From: Zonotrichia leucophrys gambelii | Taxonomy: Eukaryota > Chordata > Aves > Passeriformes > Passerellidae | DNA: 64,000 bases | Direction: 5' to 3' | Assembly (NCBI RefSeq): GCF_028769735.1 | Contig: NC_088172.1 | Coordinates: 89,610,451-89,674,450 of the forward strand | Shown here: positions 38,317 to 50,520 of the stretch, piece by piece | Numbering within the stretch: the first letter of the stretch is position 1 | Layout of the letters: each line of letters starts with the position of its first letter | Notes under the pieces: generated by a model | Seen by the model: only the letters and a program-made list of their open reading frames with translations | Databases searched by the model: none | What the model was told of the DNA's origin: nothing | Translations under genes and position numbers: made by a program

Positions 38317-38826
38317 CATATGTGTTCATATCAAGCATGAGTACAGCATACCTGCTTTTATTGTTTTGCCTCTCTTCTTCAACCCCCGGCTCCCCTCCTG
38401 TTATGGTTGGGAACCCCTTTATGGCAGCTCCTTTGTCTTTGCAGATGTACTAGGGTTATACACTAAGATGAAATGCTTCTGTTGTCAGGGAGCCAGGCCA
38501 GCTGGGTAGGATCAGGCATAAAAATGTGCTGCTTATATCATCCTCAGGCTGAAGAATTACATTCAGGTGTTGCACACCAGTTTTGAATAAATATGAGTGA
38601 ATAGTGGGAAAGATCTGTAAAGTATCTGGTATCCGTTGTTCTCCTCTGTTTTCTGCTTCTTGTTTTTTTCCCCCCCCCACGTTTCATTTTGTTGAGACTG
38701 AATTGCATGCCTGAAGTCTGACCAGATGAAGAGGAGTCCTCAAGGAAGTGAAGGGGTTTTCAGTTCTTTCAATACTTTTATTCCCTGTTTTCCTAAGGAT
38801 TCTTTCTGTAGCCTCAGAAGAGTGGG

Positions 38827-38884
38827 ACTGTGGTCATAAGGCACACAAGTGGACAAGGGGAACTGTGGTCATAAGGCTCACAAG
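38827..38884 (+). repeat. Two-copy tandem repeat, 35-bp period
   Basis: A 23-bp block (ACTGTGGTCATAAGGC core) occurs at 38827 and again at 38862 with one difference, separated by 12 bp of less similar sequence. It is a local tandem duplication. Confidence 0.85.
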
Positions 38885-41844
38885 AATCCTTATGAGTCTC
38901 TGTTGAATCTCTTCTGGGCAAACCAAATACTTGGCCTGGGTGTCAGCTGAGTCTTGAGGAATGGAGTTGTACTAGGCTCTCAGTGGGAACTTAAAGGAGA
39001 GCATGAGAAGGAATAGTGTAGGGGAGCAAGGTTGCTGCATATGCTTACTGAATATTAATGAAGATCCAGGGAATCCGAAGAGTTATGAGCCCAAGACTTT
39101 TTCAGAAGGATGGAAGCATTTCTTCTCTGAACGGGAACTTGAAGATTTGAAGGGGAATGATAGATGCTGCTTCCACATTTCATTATTTCAAATTGGTTTT
39201 TTTCCCTTCATGTTCAGAATTTTTTTTTTTGCCTACTCAGATTTTTCTGCCAGGCCATGAAATACAAATTATGTAGTTTAAAACAGTAACTAAAGCAATA
39301 TTTCTATTGGAGAGATAAGGTTCTGTATACCAAGAGCTTTTTAGAACATAGGGAGCCAGTTCAGCCTCCAACATCAAGGAGGCTGAGACTAGTCTGTACT
39401 CTCAGACATGTTCCATACATACTCCTAGGTGAAAGTACCATCATAGTGAGTAACATATGATGCCAAGTAGGCCTCCAGCTCTGGTTACTGTGACTTCTTT
39501 TGACGCCTGGAGAGGTGAGTTGTCTGCTGCATTCTTTGATTTAGGAATGGCGTATTCCCTCTGAGGACCGGAGTTCTTAAGGCTTTAGATTGAAAAAAGA
39601 AAAAGAAAATCAGGATAGTATTTCAAGTGTTACTGAGCACCAGGCAAAGATTGTGATCCTGGCACAGAATCCTGCAGATCTATGGCTTTTTCAACCCCAC
39701 TGCTAATCAATGGGCTTGGGAGATCATTGATACTTTTTAAGTCTGGGCCATTAAGAAGGCTTTTTTACATGTCATACTGTAAAGCCACTAAAACTGGGGA
39801 GTAAATAATGAGTGCTGCTGGAAGTAGAGGATGTTGAGGCTGTTTTACTGCCCCCACTTTCCTCTGGGGTGTGGGCTATTACCCTAACAAGTGAAAAAGA
39901 GTCAGATACAGCCATATCTTCTGGCAACTGCAGTGGAAATTATGTGAACCGCTAATTCAGTGGTGAGGTACAATTCCTGACAGTTAACAGAGAATCATAA
40001 TGTTTAAAGTAGTTTTGGCTATGACTTTTGTATTTTGCATGTTCCTGGAGAAATCTTTTATTTTAGGTTTGCTTTTTACCTGGGGGATTTTTTTACATGC
40101 TTAATTTATTTTAAAAGAAGTCTGAATGTGTAGGGTCTACTTTGCCTCCTTGCTGTTGTTGCAGTACTAGTCCCAAATGCCAAGAGCAAAGACATGAAAT
40201 ATTATATTTGCTAAACAAAACTGACACATTCATACTTTCACACAAGGAAGCAGCAGCACTTCCCATGCTCCTGAGAGTTCAAAATGATCCATTTTATTGA
40301 GCGATATAATGAGAGCACTAGATGAGCAGAGCAGTAATTATTATCTCTAGGAGACCCTGGAGAACAGTGTTTTAAAAGGAAAAAGACTGTTTTTCATGTA
40401 TTTCTTTAAATTCTGATATCAGCAGTTCAGGATTTGTCAGGCGTGACTAAAAATAAAAATTGTAGTCAGATGTGTTTCAGGGGACAGATTGTGTGGAGGC
40501 CCATTGGAGTCAATGGGGTGGGATACAGCCCAGGATTTGCCTGTCCATTGGCTCCAGTGCACTAGGAAAGCTGGCACAGCTCAGCATGTATATGATGAAA
40601 ATCAAGTAAAAGGGATTGTATTTAACTTGTATTCAGACTGTTTGAACTAGGGGTAGGCAGTCGAGAAGACTCAATTTTTCCCCCTAGGATTTTTGGGAAC
40701 ACAGGTGGTCTGATTGCTGCTTGCTCTCAGTTTGTCTGTATATGACAGCGTGAAAGTTAAGAAAAAGTTAAGAAGAAGAAAAGTTGAGATGCTGCAAACT
40801 TCTTGGAGTGTGTACTGGTTTACATGAAGGAGGTATAAAGGTGTGTAAGCTTTGCTTAGAAGGACTAATCTTCAATATTTTGTGATGCTGACAAAGTAAT
40901 AAGTGCAGGCAAAATAGTAGCAACCATAAGAGTAGACATGGTCATTAATCTCTTCTCTTGTAATTGCAAACAAACCAAATGAAAAATATGAGCCATTATA
41001 AGGTTGGAAGACTTGAGTTCATCCTTTATCTCAAAGGTATTGCTGCATGTCTGAGGTTTTCTTCTTTCTTACTACATTGTGAGCATCCTCACAGAGGGTA
41101 CTGACTGTGGAACAGGACAGCACTTTGCAGAATTCCACTCTTTGAGAGGTAATCCTACAGAGCTGCTGTGCAATCTTTCTTGATGCTGTTGGACCACAAA
41201 CATATTTATTATATAAATAAATACTAAATTTGGTATTTTTCTGGGAACATGAGGTCCCTTTAAGACCTTGTGTGAGTAGAATGTGATGTAATGAGTAAAC
41301 ATCTACATTATTTTCTCAACAAAACCAACAAAAATGCCTAGAAAATTATACTGGTCAGATCCTCATCTTGTATAATTTGCCTTCTGAATGAGTTTTCCTA
41401 GAGCTAAACCAGTTCACTGTAAGTCAGTACTTGGCTTGGTATTAGCATGTCCTGTGTTACTCAGACATTCCTTCCTAAATTCAGCCAGTTGGCATTCTGC
41501 CCATTGTGGTTATTTTTGCCCTTTGTCCCTAAAGACTTTTTTGAGAGCCAAGGTCCAGGTGTGTTCTTGGGTGTCAGTTGCACGTCAGATCTTAAGGGCA
41601 GCTTAAATTCCAGGCAGGAAAAATGTAGTGCTGGCTGCTCCTTTCTCACTGTAGAAAACTCTCCTACTTGATGACACAATTCCTTCATCCCCTAGATTTA
41701 CACTTCATTAGAAACCCAAACCTACTCCCAGGTTTTCAAGAGCTTGTTAGCTCTCAAAGCACCAAGAGTGCTGCCTAATTTGCAAGTGGGAAGGCTTGGG
41801 GAAGGCAGTATGACATGAAGTTTCTTTTATCCAGCTTTTCAGGT

Positions 41845-43211
41845 TGTCATGGTTTGATACTGGCCAAATGCCAAGTATCCACAAACGTCGTTCACTTACC
41901 CTCTCCTGCTACAGTTGGGCAAAGGAGAGGAAAAGAAAATTAATGAAGGGCTCATGAGCTGAAACAAGGACTGGGAGAAAACACTGTAAGGACAAAACTG
42001 GTTTAAATTTAAAGGTATAAAGTAAATTTATTATTGACAGAGTTAGAGGAGGATAATGAGAGGTAAAATAAGCCTTTAAAACACCTTTTTTCCCCTCAGC
42101 CCCTCCCTCTTTCCCACTGAAAGTGCAGGGAGACAGGCACGGGGGTCTTGGTCAGTTTGCCACTGGAGATCTTTTTCTGCTCGCTCAAGGAGAGGAGTCT
42201 TTGCTATGCCACGGGCAAACAGTCTACCCAAAACTCTTGTCATATGGGTCACTTGTCTACAGCAGTCCTCTAAAGATAGGCTGGTCTAGTTGGGAAGCAA
42301 GGGCCCTGTCTACCTCTGGAAGCAGGAGACCTCTCTTTCTGTTCAGGTCTCCCACTAGATCACAGCTTTCTCTAACATCCACCTGCTCTGGTGAGAATAT
42401 TTTTTCCATGGGTGTGAATGGATTTTTGCATCTGCCGTGGACTTGCATGCACAAGGGGACAGTTTGTTTCAGCATAGTCCTCATCACAGCTTGCAAAGAG
42501 GAATCTTTGCTCCAACGCTTGAAGCACCTCCTCCCTCTCTTTCTGTTCCACCAACCTCAGTGCAGCCATATTGTTTTCCCTCACATGTCCTCACTTCCTC
42601 CTCTTCTCTGACCAGAAAAAACTGCTGCTTGTATGAGCCATCTTCAACAAGTTCCACTAATTCAAAGATTCTTGCAAGATCCTGCACCACCGAGAAGTTG
42701 ATCTCGTCTAGGTTCCTTGTCGGGGAGTTGCTCATCATGCTTCCCAGGCCAGTCAGGAGGCTCCACCACCACCGCACAGGCAGTGGCGGCTGCCATGGCG
42801 CTGGTGCTATTTAATGCCTCTCCTCATGCGGGGTGCTGGGAAGGGGCAGCCACCACTCCTGCCCTTTTCACCCACAGTGCAGCTGGCTAAGGGTGGCTAG
42901 GCAGGCAAGGCTCGCTGAGATGGTGGTGGCTGTGGCTGTGCATTGTGGTGCGTCTTGCCAGGGATGGCCCCCGACAGCAGCAGCGCTTTGCCGCTCCTGG
43001 GAAAAATACTGCATGCATATTGTTCTGATTTCCTTCTTAAATATGTCATCACAGAGGCATTATCAACCTCTCTAATTGGGTCAGCTGCATGTCCAGCTTC
43101 AGAGCTATCAGGGATGAGCTCTGTTTGACATGGTGTGCTTCCAGCAGCTTCTCACAGAAGCTGCCCCTGTGGCCCCCCACGAGAAAAACCAGTTTGTGTT
43201 AAACCAACACA
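41845..43211 (-). mobile_element. Solo LTR, ERVL-like, about 1367 bp
   Basis: The plus strand begins TGTCATGGTTTGATA and ends TGTTAAACCAACACA, an imperfect terminal inverted repeat with TG...CA ends. Flanking pentamers are caggt (41840-41844) and caagt (43212-43216), one mismatch apart, which fits an aged 5-bp ERVL target duplication. Minus-strand AATAAA at 42027-42032 in a T-rich context lies about 180 bp from the minus-strand 3' end. A 9-bp stem with a 3-nt loop occurs at 43144-43164. The part from about 42740 to 43010 is notably GC-rich with several CpGs. The 162-codon plus-strand frame 42123-42611 and the other frames here are antisense or chance frames within LTR sequence. No internal region is present. 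Confidence 0.85.
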
Positions 43212-43216
43212 CAAGT

Positions 43217-46200
43217 GAAGGTAAAGAATGTGACCAGGACTTCAGGAGAAAGAAGAAAAAGAAGGGAGAAGAAAGCTTTGGCATGGAAATAAAATTTCAG
43301 TAAATAGCAGTGATGCTAATTTCTGGCAAAACAGATTTAAGTATGGAAACAATTAATGCTGCTGTATCTATGAAACAGAAGTAAAGACAGCTGATGCTTC
43401 AGGATAAAGTTCTTCATCAATCACTGGTTTGTTTTATTAGCATTCATAGTGCTGTGTGGCATGATAATTTCTGATATCTTGTGACAAGCATAATGAGAAA
43501 ATGCAGGGCCAAACCCAGACCTGGTACTAGACAGCTCATATGCAGCTCTGAATTTGGACTGTAATGTAACACATATGAAGGCATAAACCTTTCCTGAAGC
43601 AACACAGATTCCACCTCGACCCCTGGCCCTTATTGAGGTTATTGCCTACATTCAGATTTATTGATAAAGCATTGCTGAAACGTTGTCTCCTCTTTTAAAA
43701 ATTGCTCTACAAATGACATGTTGAAAAATCTGAGGTTCCCATATTGTCTGGACTGTTTTTTATTGTCTGAACATCCTGGTTTTTCTAGCTAAATGGCCAA
43801 ATGCTTTGCAGCCAGCTGGTATTGATTCTTCACAGTTGTGTTCATATATCAGATGTAGATATTGTATTCCACTTCCCATTACATCTGAAAATTACTGAAT
43901 CTGATTGACAATATGGCATTCACATTGAGATGTTTGCTTTGTGAAAACTGGCTGCTGCTCAGAATTATTTTGTATTATTAACTCTTGTACATTGCCCCTG
44001 CTGTTTGATCAGCCTGTTTCTCTCTGTTCTAAGCCATATGTGTTTTCAAAACTAATACTTATACACCTTTCAAGGCCTTTGATTGTTGTACAAAAGATGA
44101 TAAATCTCTAGGGGATCTAACTATATCCTGGAGCATACAACCTAATGAGAAAAATAAGTTCAAAACACCAAAGCATGGTGTTCTGATATTCTACCTCCTA
44201 GCTTTCAAATTCAAACAAAAAAAGAAAAGGATCTGCTGTGATGAAGCATTAGCTGCATGAATAGCAAGTCTAACTCCTGTATTCCCAATAGACACTGTAT
44301 TTAACAAGGGCACTTCCATTGCCTCTGGATTTCTCATCAGTTCTTTGTACACTGTCTGTAGGTGGTAAATACTCCACTCTGTATGTGAGAGGAGAAAGAA
44401 TGTTGTTTCAGGGCCTTTTTGGAGTTATTTTTTAAGGTTCTCCAGTTCTTTTTGACTGCTATGTACGTGGAAGAATTAGAAGGAAGGAACATTTTTTGTT
44501 TGAATTGTGAATAAGTGCTAGATTTGCACAACAGTGAATATACCCCATATTCTTTTGAACCTTGCCATAGCTATGATGTAAGGAGTGACTTAAGGGTAGA
44601 AAAGGGAGACAATCTGTGTGTGACTTGAGAAATTGCTATTTCCTCTCTTCCCTAAATCTCCAACCTATCTGGAAATGAAGATGGCAGTGTATCTCTGTGC
44701 CTTTTACATTTGAACTTGTGCCAGTTGAGTTACCAAATGGTGGGTGGTTACCATCTGACAGCTGCAAATGAGCAACAGCCTTCTTATGTGAGACCAGGGA
44801 GAAGCCTCAAGTGTAAAGGTGCAGCCACAGGAGCAAATGCAAGGACACTGCCACCAAAATTACAGCATCAAGGATAAACCTGTTCTGTCTTTGCTTCGGA
44901 AGATGGAGTGTAGGTCTAGAAGGATATATTAAGCTGGGTCTTTCTGTGGCATCAGCAGGAGGTTGCTTTGGCCAAGTAAAAAAGGGTGAAAGCCTTGCTC
45001 CTGTTCAGAGTGGTGGTGCTTTATCTCACAGTTCCTCACTGGTTTTTAATCCTTATGCCCAAGACAAGCATTAAATGATGCCTCTCTTGGGAAGAGGATA
45101 GTTGAACAATGTCGAGGAAAAATTAGTCCATTCATGTTCAAACTAACTGTAAGAACTTTCCTTCCCTCAAAAGAGGCCAATGTTTCTTTTTGCTATTTTT
45201 GGGTGATTTTTTGTTGTTGTTTTGTTAGCTTTTTTAGCCAACTAAACCAGTTTTAGTCTGTCATAGATTCTGTTGGGTTTCAGTGCCTTGATATGATAAA
45301 TACTATTTTAGACATGATAAATATTCACAGGTTCATGAACAGTAGACATAAGAAGCTCAGACTTTACAGAATCTGTAAACCTATCAGATTCTCTGTGCAG
45401 GTACTACAGCTTTCTTAGAAAATGATGGTATTAAAATTGACCAATAATATACAATTTTCTTGTTCATTGTGAACCAAGAAAAAGTGCTTCTTAATGTAGA
45501 TCTGGTAAATATGTTAAATCTGATACAAAAGGCTTTCCTGGCACAGGTAAAAAATATTCTGGTAGTGCATTTGTGTGTAAGCTGTTTGAATAAGATGGTT
45601 TTTATTTAGAAACTGTTTCTGCCCAAAGGATTTTGTAACTGCAATAAAACAATCATGCCCATCCATCTTGAGCCAGAAAATCATATGTAATTTTTGTTGG
45701 TGGAAATGCTTTAAACTCCCAGTTTAAAACAGTTTGATGATCTGAGTGAAGCTCTGAATGAGAAGCAGTGAACTTTAGTTACTCCTACATGGGCAGATGC
45801 CAGATGGGAAATAAATAACTTCTAGGTAGTCTTAGTGCCTAACATACTACATGAGGACCTTCTGTCCTTCGCTATATTTATCCTCACCTCACCCCTCTGA
45901 AAGGATATATCCCCACTTGTGCAGTTGAGGATTACATTTCAGAAAAGCCAAGTAATACACAGTTGAGTAACAAGTCTCTATGGGAAATGCCAGTTAAACC
46001 TGTTTCTTCAGAGCCCTAAGCTACCTCTGCACTCAAACCTGTCCAAATCACTAGAGATCAAAACCCAAAACTGATTAAAAGATAATAGGACAGTACCTAG
46101 CATCTGTGGCATTAAGAAGTTCCTACTACGTCCAGTGACTGCAAAATATGTCAACTGGATAGTTATATTACAAAAGAGATTACTCCCTGATTTAAGAAAA

Positions 46201-48677
46201 GTAAGGATTGCCAGATCTCTTTTTCCAGGACTAGCCATAATCAAATTCCTTTCTTTACTGTTTTTTGTAACCCCACTAATTGAGATCACCCAAAATGTTA
46301 CCATGAGCTGAAGTCAGTATCAATTAAATATCCCATTTATATTTCCTGTGAAAACACATGGCCTTCAAAAGTGTTTGATTTTTATTAGACCTTCTCATCT
46401 GTTCGTCATTTAAAGTTCAGGCCATTTTCCATATTTCTATCAAATGCTGCCTCATATGGAAGTCTGGCAAATGAGCTTGCAAAGTAACTTATTTGAAGTT
46501 ATAAATAATCTAATACTTGCCTAAAGTTGACCCCTTTACACAATAATATACAAATTACTGTCTGAAGCTGAGGGACATCCAGTTCTCTAGAACTGCCTTG
46601 TTAGTTAAAGGCAGGGCTGCACTTGTACTCTTATAGCACTTGTAGTTATTCCCACTGGTGCAGATCAGGCCTTGAGGTAGGAAGGATTTGGAGGAGGAAG
46701 CAGGACAGAATCTGTAACATCCACAGCTTTTTTAGGCACAAGAATTGACTCTGCTGTCACTCCCAAGTACCCTCTCACTTATTTATTTTAAAAAACCCTG
46801 GTGAGTAGGCAAATGTTTTTTTGCTGTCACATTTGTTCCTTCAATGTCCATTCACATTAAAGTCTGGTCTCTCTTATCCGTTATGATGGGAAAGTGTTTG
46901 GGAACCTACTGGTTTTGGGAGGTTGGAGGATGGACAGGGGCCCCCATAGGGTGCCAGGGCCACCCCTGAGACTTGAAAGTCATTTTGGAGGAATTCAGCT
47001 GTCAAGGTGCTATTCATTCAGTGAGTTGTCAGGCACAGACAAAGCCTTGTATGCTTTTTTTTGGTGGACAGAATGGATTTGCCTCAGCCATTCTGCATCT
47101 CTTTAACAAGGCAATCCTTGTCAGATTTATGCTTCCCTGCCGCTCATCTGGGACTCAGACTTGTGCAATGTGAGGTTCAGCAGGTTGTAGCAACAATTTT
47201 TGATACTTTTTACCTTGCCTGAAAAATTAGAATGGTCCTACACAGCCTGTGTTGGTCTTATTCCATACTGTATGCTTAATTTTGGTGTTAGCAGTTAGCT
47301 TTATAGTGTTAGCAGTTAGTTTCGTACTGCCGTGAAGAAGTGCCTTTGAGCCTGGCCTTGGGGTCAGACTCAAACCATCCCAGGCACATATTTCATTCCT
47401 TAAGTAGGGCTGGTTTGGTGTTCTCCCACCAGTAAACCCAATAGATGAGAGCCTGGGCTGACTTTCGTGCTTCTGGAACAGTTCTGCTGAGCCAACTACC
47501 CAGGTGGCCTGGGCTTAGATCTGCAAATTTGTTGAAGCTCCTCGGGTGCCCCCATCATCCCATTCCTCTACTCTGCCAAGGGACCACAATTCATCAGCAG
47601 CAAGGGCAGGTGAGCTTGAAATTGGGGTAGAATTTCAAAGTGCTTATCAGTAAGCACTGGACATAAGCTGTAAGATGATTGGAGCTCTTTGGATGTCAGA
47701 TCAGAACTGACCAGATGAGATACACCAAAGATGTAACAAACAGGAGAGTTTGAGTGGAAAGACGCTAATTTTTCAATGGAGTTGCAAAATCTTGTTTCTG
47801 AAATCTTTCCATGTGAGTTCTTATCATTGTGGCACTACACTTGGTTGAGTTCTTTTTGCTCTTAGGCATCTGTCTCATGCTGATTACATTTTTAACAGAT
47901 TAGTTGAAGGACCTAAACATTTTTGGAAGTTATTGGCACCTGAAATTAAAGTGTATTGTTATATCCTCTCTTAGAAAGAGAGGACTCTTCTAACATGAAG
48001 CTCTTGAGCAGAGTTTTCTTTTTCCTTTTCCTCTAATCAAATTCAGATATAAAGTACTGTCAGTGAATGACCTTATCTACTAATTAAATTGAGACTTGAA
48101 TGACCAGGGTAGCACTCCAGTTATCATTATGCTTCCACTTGATGGATTATATTTCAAGTTATTCTAGTTTCCTAATGGCAATCAGTTTAGTGGAACCTTG
48201 ATCTTACCAATGTGTATCCTTTTACTTAGCTCAAGTAGGTGCCCACATGGAGTTCAGCAAACATTTTACTTAATGGTTTTTATTATTTTTTTTTGCACAC
48301 AGGTAGCACTTAGAGGAGTGAGAGAAACTCTGTATCACTTAAGGTAAAATGCCAATGTCCTGGTTCCCAGCAGCAGATACTAATGTTTTATATGCTAAGA
48401 GAACCAGATATTCACATAATGAAAAATGCCCTCTCCTGTTGTGAGGGATTTTTTTTTAATACACCTTAAAAGTGAGTAAGTTTTCCTAGATAATATTTTT
48501 AGGGAGCAGATCTGTGCATGTAATTCAATATTTCATGTTGTGCATGATAACAAAGATACTAAAAGATTGGAATTCTTTCTAAATTTGTATATTCAAAGCT
48601 ACAGGTGGTCTGCAAACAGAGTGTTGTACATTTGGTAAGATTTACATGAAAATTTTGCACACTTATTCATATCTCCA
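43217..48677. other. Noncoding unique sequence
   Basis: No gene or interspersed repeat recognised apart from the small tandem repeat at 47285. A second 21-bp near-tandem unit built around ATGATAAATA occurs at about 45293-45330. The segment at 46.9-47.2 kb is a little more GC-rich and has a 70-codon frame without known features. Confidence 0.5.
47285..47326 (+). repeat. Two-copy tandem repeat, 21-bp period
   Basis: The block GTGTTAGCAGTTAG occurs at 47285 and 47306 in direct tandem, with divergence only in the last bases of the second unit. Confidence 0.85.
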
Positions 48678-48895
48678 TGTTGGGGTTTAGGAGTTCTCCT
48701 TTGGTTTCTTTCTCCTAGAGAATTTTCTCCTATTTTTTATTGCTGAGAGACAATAGCAGCCGGGTACTTAGGAGAGACAAAAGAAGTTTTCTTAATTTCA
48801 AAGTTATAATAATTTGGAGGGAAGGGGGTTATATTTTCCATTCCAAGGGAGGCTCCTGCTTTTCTTTGCAGACACCTGTCCTTCCAACCATGACA
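48678..48895 (-). mobile_element. Short solo LTR, about 218 bp
   Basis: The plus strand starts TGTTGGGGTTTAGG and ends CCAACCATGACA. Read on the minus strand it starts TGTCATGGTTGGAAGGACAG and has AATAAA at 48736-48741, about 60 bp from its 3' end. This is the order and wording of a common songbird LTR family as I remember it. Candidate flanks (ctcca on the left, ccccc on the right) do not form a clear target duplication, so the ends may have decayed or the element may be internally deleted. Confidence 0.7.
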
Positions 48896-50124
48896 CCCCC
48901 AAATACAAAAAGCTTTAATTTGATATTTACAAATATTACATCTATGTTTTGGTTAATAGTTTTCACTTAATCCTCTGAAATATTTAAGATTAGAAGTCAT
49001 TTGACCTTCCTTAATTTTAGGTGTAATCACAAAACCTCCAAGACTGGAGTTTTACAAAATAGCAGCAGATATCACAAGTTCTGTAATAATAAAGACAAGA
49101 ACTGACAGAAATTACTTTCTTTAACCCAGTGGGAATAAGTTAAGGCCACGTGTTTGTAACATAGATAAGTCACAAATAGGTAGGTGAACAGGCAGAGAAG
49201 TTGCTTGGCTCTTTGTCAGCCACCTGGCATTCTGGGAATCCTGGCTGACAAACACAGCCACCTCCATCTGTAGATGGGGAGTTATAATTAATTACCCATG
49301 ACATTGATAAATTTCTTTTATGATCTTCTCTTAATCCATCTGTTTCAAGTCCTTCATTCACTCTTCCAACATGAAGAGTCTATTTACAGACTTAGATTCA
49401 CATTTCATTTGAAAAAAGAGTGGTCCCCAAGAAAATGTGAGCTCTAGTAGCTCTAGTTCTGCTCTTCCACTGGGCTTTGTCAGACATTACATAAGAACTT
49501 TGCTCATATTGGCCTCCTGCTCCTGCCTTTTTAGATCATTCTTTGTATTATGTTTCCAGTGCATGTAGACAATTTATTTAAACGGTTTTCTAAATGCCAA
49601 CCTGCAGAAAGGCTGACCTTCTAAGATCATAAGTAGAATTATTTATATACTGTAAAAATGTTGCTGATTCGGAATTACAGGAAAATGTGAGATTTTAATT
49701 TATTCTTTTTTAAGAATTTGTTTGCTGGAATGGAATTAAGTTAAAGTCTCAATTATTTTTCAAATTTTGCCTTATGTTAACCTTCTACTTGATCATGTAA
49801 TTGCTTTAACCATATGTAAAGTTCCCTTTGACAGCAATGGCTATCCTCTTTATTGCTTTGTTTCAATGGGTTGTTATTCCAAAGCCTCAAAGTTCTAATG
49901 AATTTTGTTAACAGGCTTAAAAACTTGTGTGAATAACGTCTTCAAGTTACTGAAGCTTACTGAAGTCTACTTACATATGAAGTCTTAGTAGACTTCCATC
50001 CCTATATCTATGAAATAAACAGAGCCTCCATCCTCGTTCTGCTAGACACCATTTATACTATATATGTATATTATATATATTAACCACTGCAGCCTGGCCT
50101 GCCTGAGAGATAAATGTGGTCATT
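48896..50124. other. Noncoding unique sequence
   Basis: Unique AT-rich sequence. A 9-bp stem with a 17-nt loop occurs at 49962-49996, overlapping a short TACTGAAG tandem, and a TA-rich run lies at about 50050-50082. No gene seen. Confidence 0.5.
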
Positions 50125-50130
50125 GATGAG

Positions 50131-50514
50131 TGTGACGGTGTTCACAGGGGTTCTTGGATGAGGGAAGAGACGAGGAACTGACTCCTTGTTTTAGAAGGCT
50201 TGATTTATTATTTTATTATATATATTACATTAAAACTATACTAAAAGCATAGAAGAAAGGATTTCATCAGAAGGCTAGCTAAGAATAGAATAAGAGAGAA
50301 TGATAACAAAAGTTTGTGGCTCGGCTCTCTGTCCGAGCCAGCTGGGCTGTGATTGACCATTAATTACAAACATCCAACATGGACCAATCACAGATCCACC
50401 TGTTGCATTCCACAGAAGCAGTAATCAATGTTTACATTTTGTTCCTGAGGCCTCTCAGCTTCTCAGGAGGAAAAATCCAAAGGAAAGGATTTTTCATAAA
50501 AGTTGTCTGCAACA
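50131..50514 (-). mobile_element. Solo LTR, ERVK-like, 384 bp
   Basis: Same family as 32893-33281. The plus strand begins TGTGACGG and ends CTGCAACA, flanked by identical hexamers gatgag (50125-50130 and 50515-50520). Minus-strand AATAAA lies at 50204-50209. A 7-bp perfect stem (50318-50324 with 50333-50339) is better preserved here than in the 32.9-kb copy. As the target duplications of the two copies differ, they are independent insertions rather than a segmental duplication. No internal proviral sequence is present. Confidence 0.95.
50318..50339 (-). other. Hairpin inside the 50-kb LTR
   Basis: A perfect 7-bp GC-rich stem (GGCTCGG with CCGAGCC) and an 8-nt loop, mid-LTR. It is degraded in the 32.9-kb copy and replaced by a different 5-bp stem in the 18-kb relative. 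Confidence 0.75.
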
Positions 50515-50520
50515 GATGAG

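Larger units (their letters stand above)
33288..41839. other. Noncoding unique sequence with minor simple repeats
   Basis: More than 8 kb with no recognised gene or interspersed element. An AT-rich stretch with many TAAT/ATTA cores lies at about 37690-37810. Simple repeats at 38293 and 38827 are listed separately. The short open frames found (up to 130 codons) have no known domains. Confidence 0.5.

Noticed and set aside
39985..40025. Possible CR1 3' end in reverse orientation (AGAATCATAATG)
   Set aside because: The sequence beyond the first dozen bases does not follow the CR1 3' end, in particular the GGAAGGGACC block is missing.
42123..42611. 162-codon plus-strand frame as a gene
   Set aside because: It lies wholly inside the ERVL-like LTR and is antisense to it.
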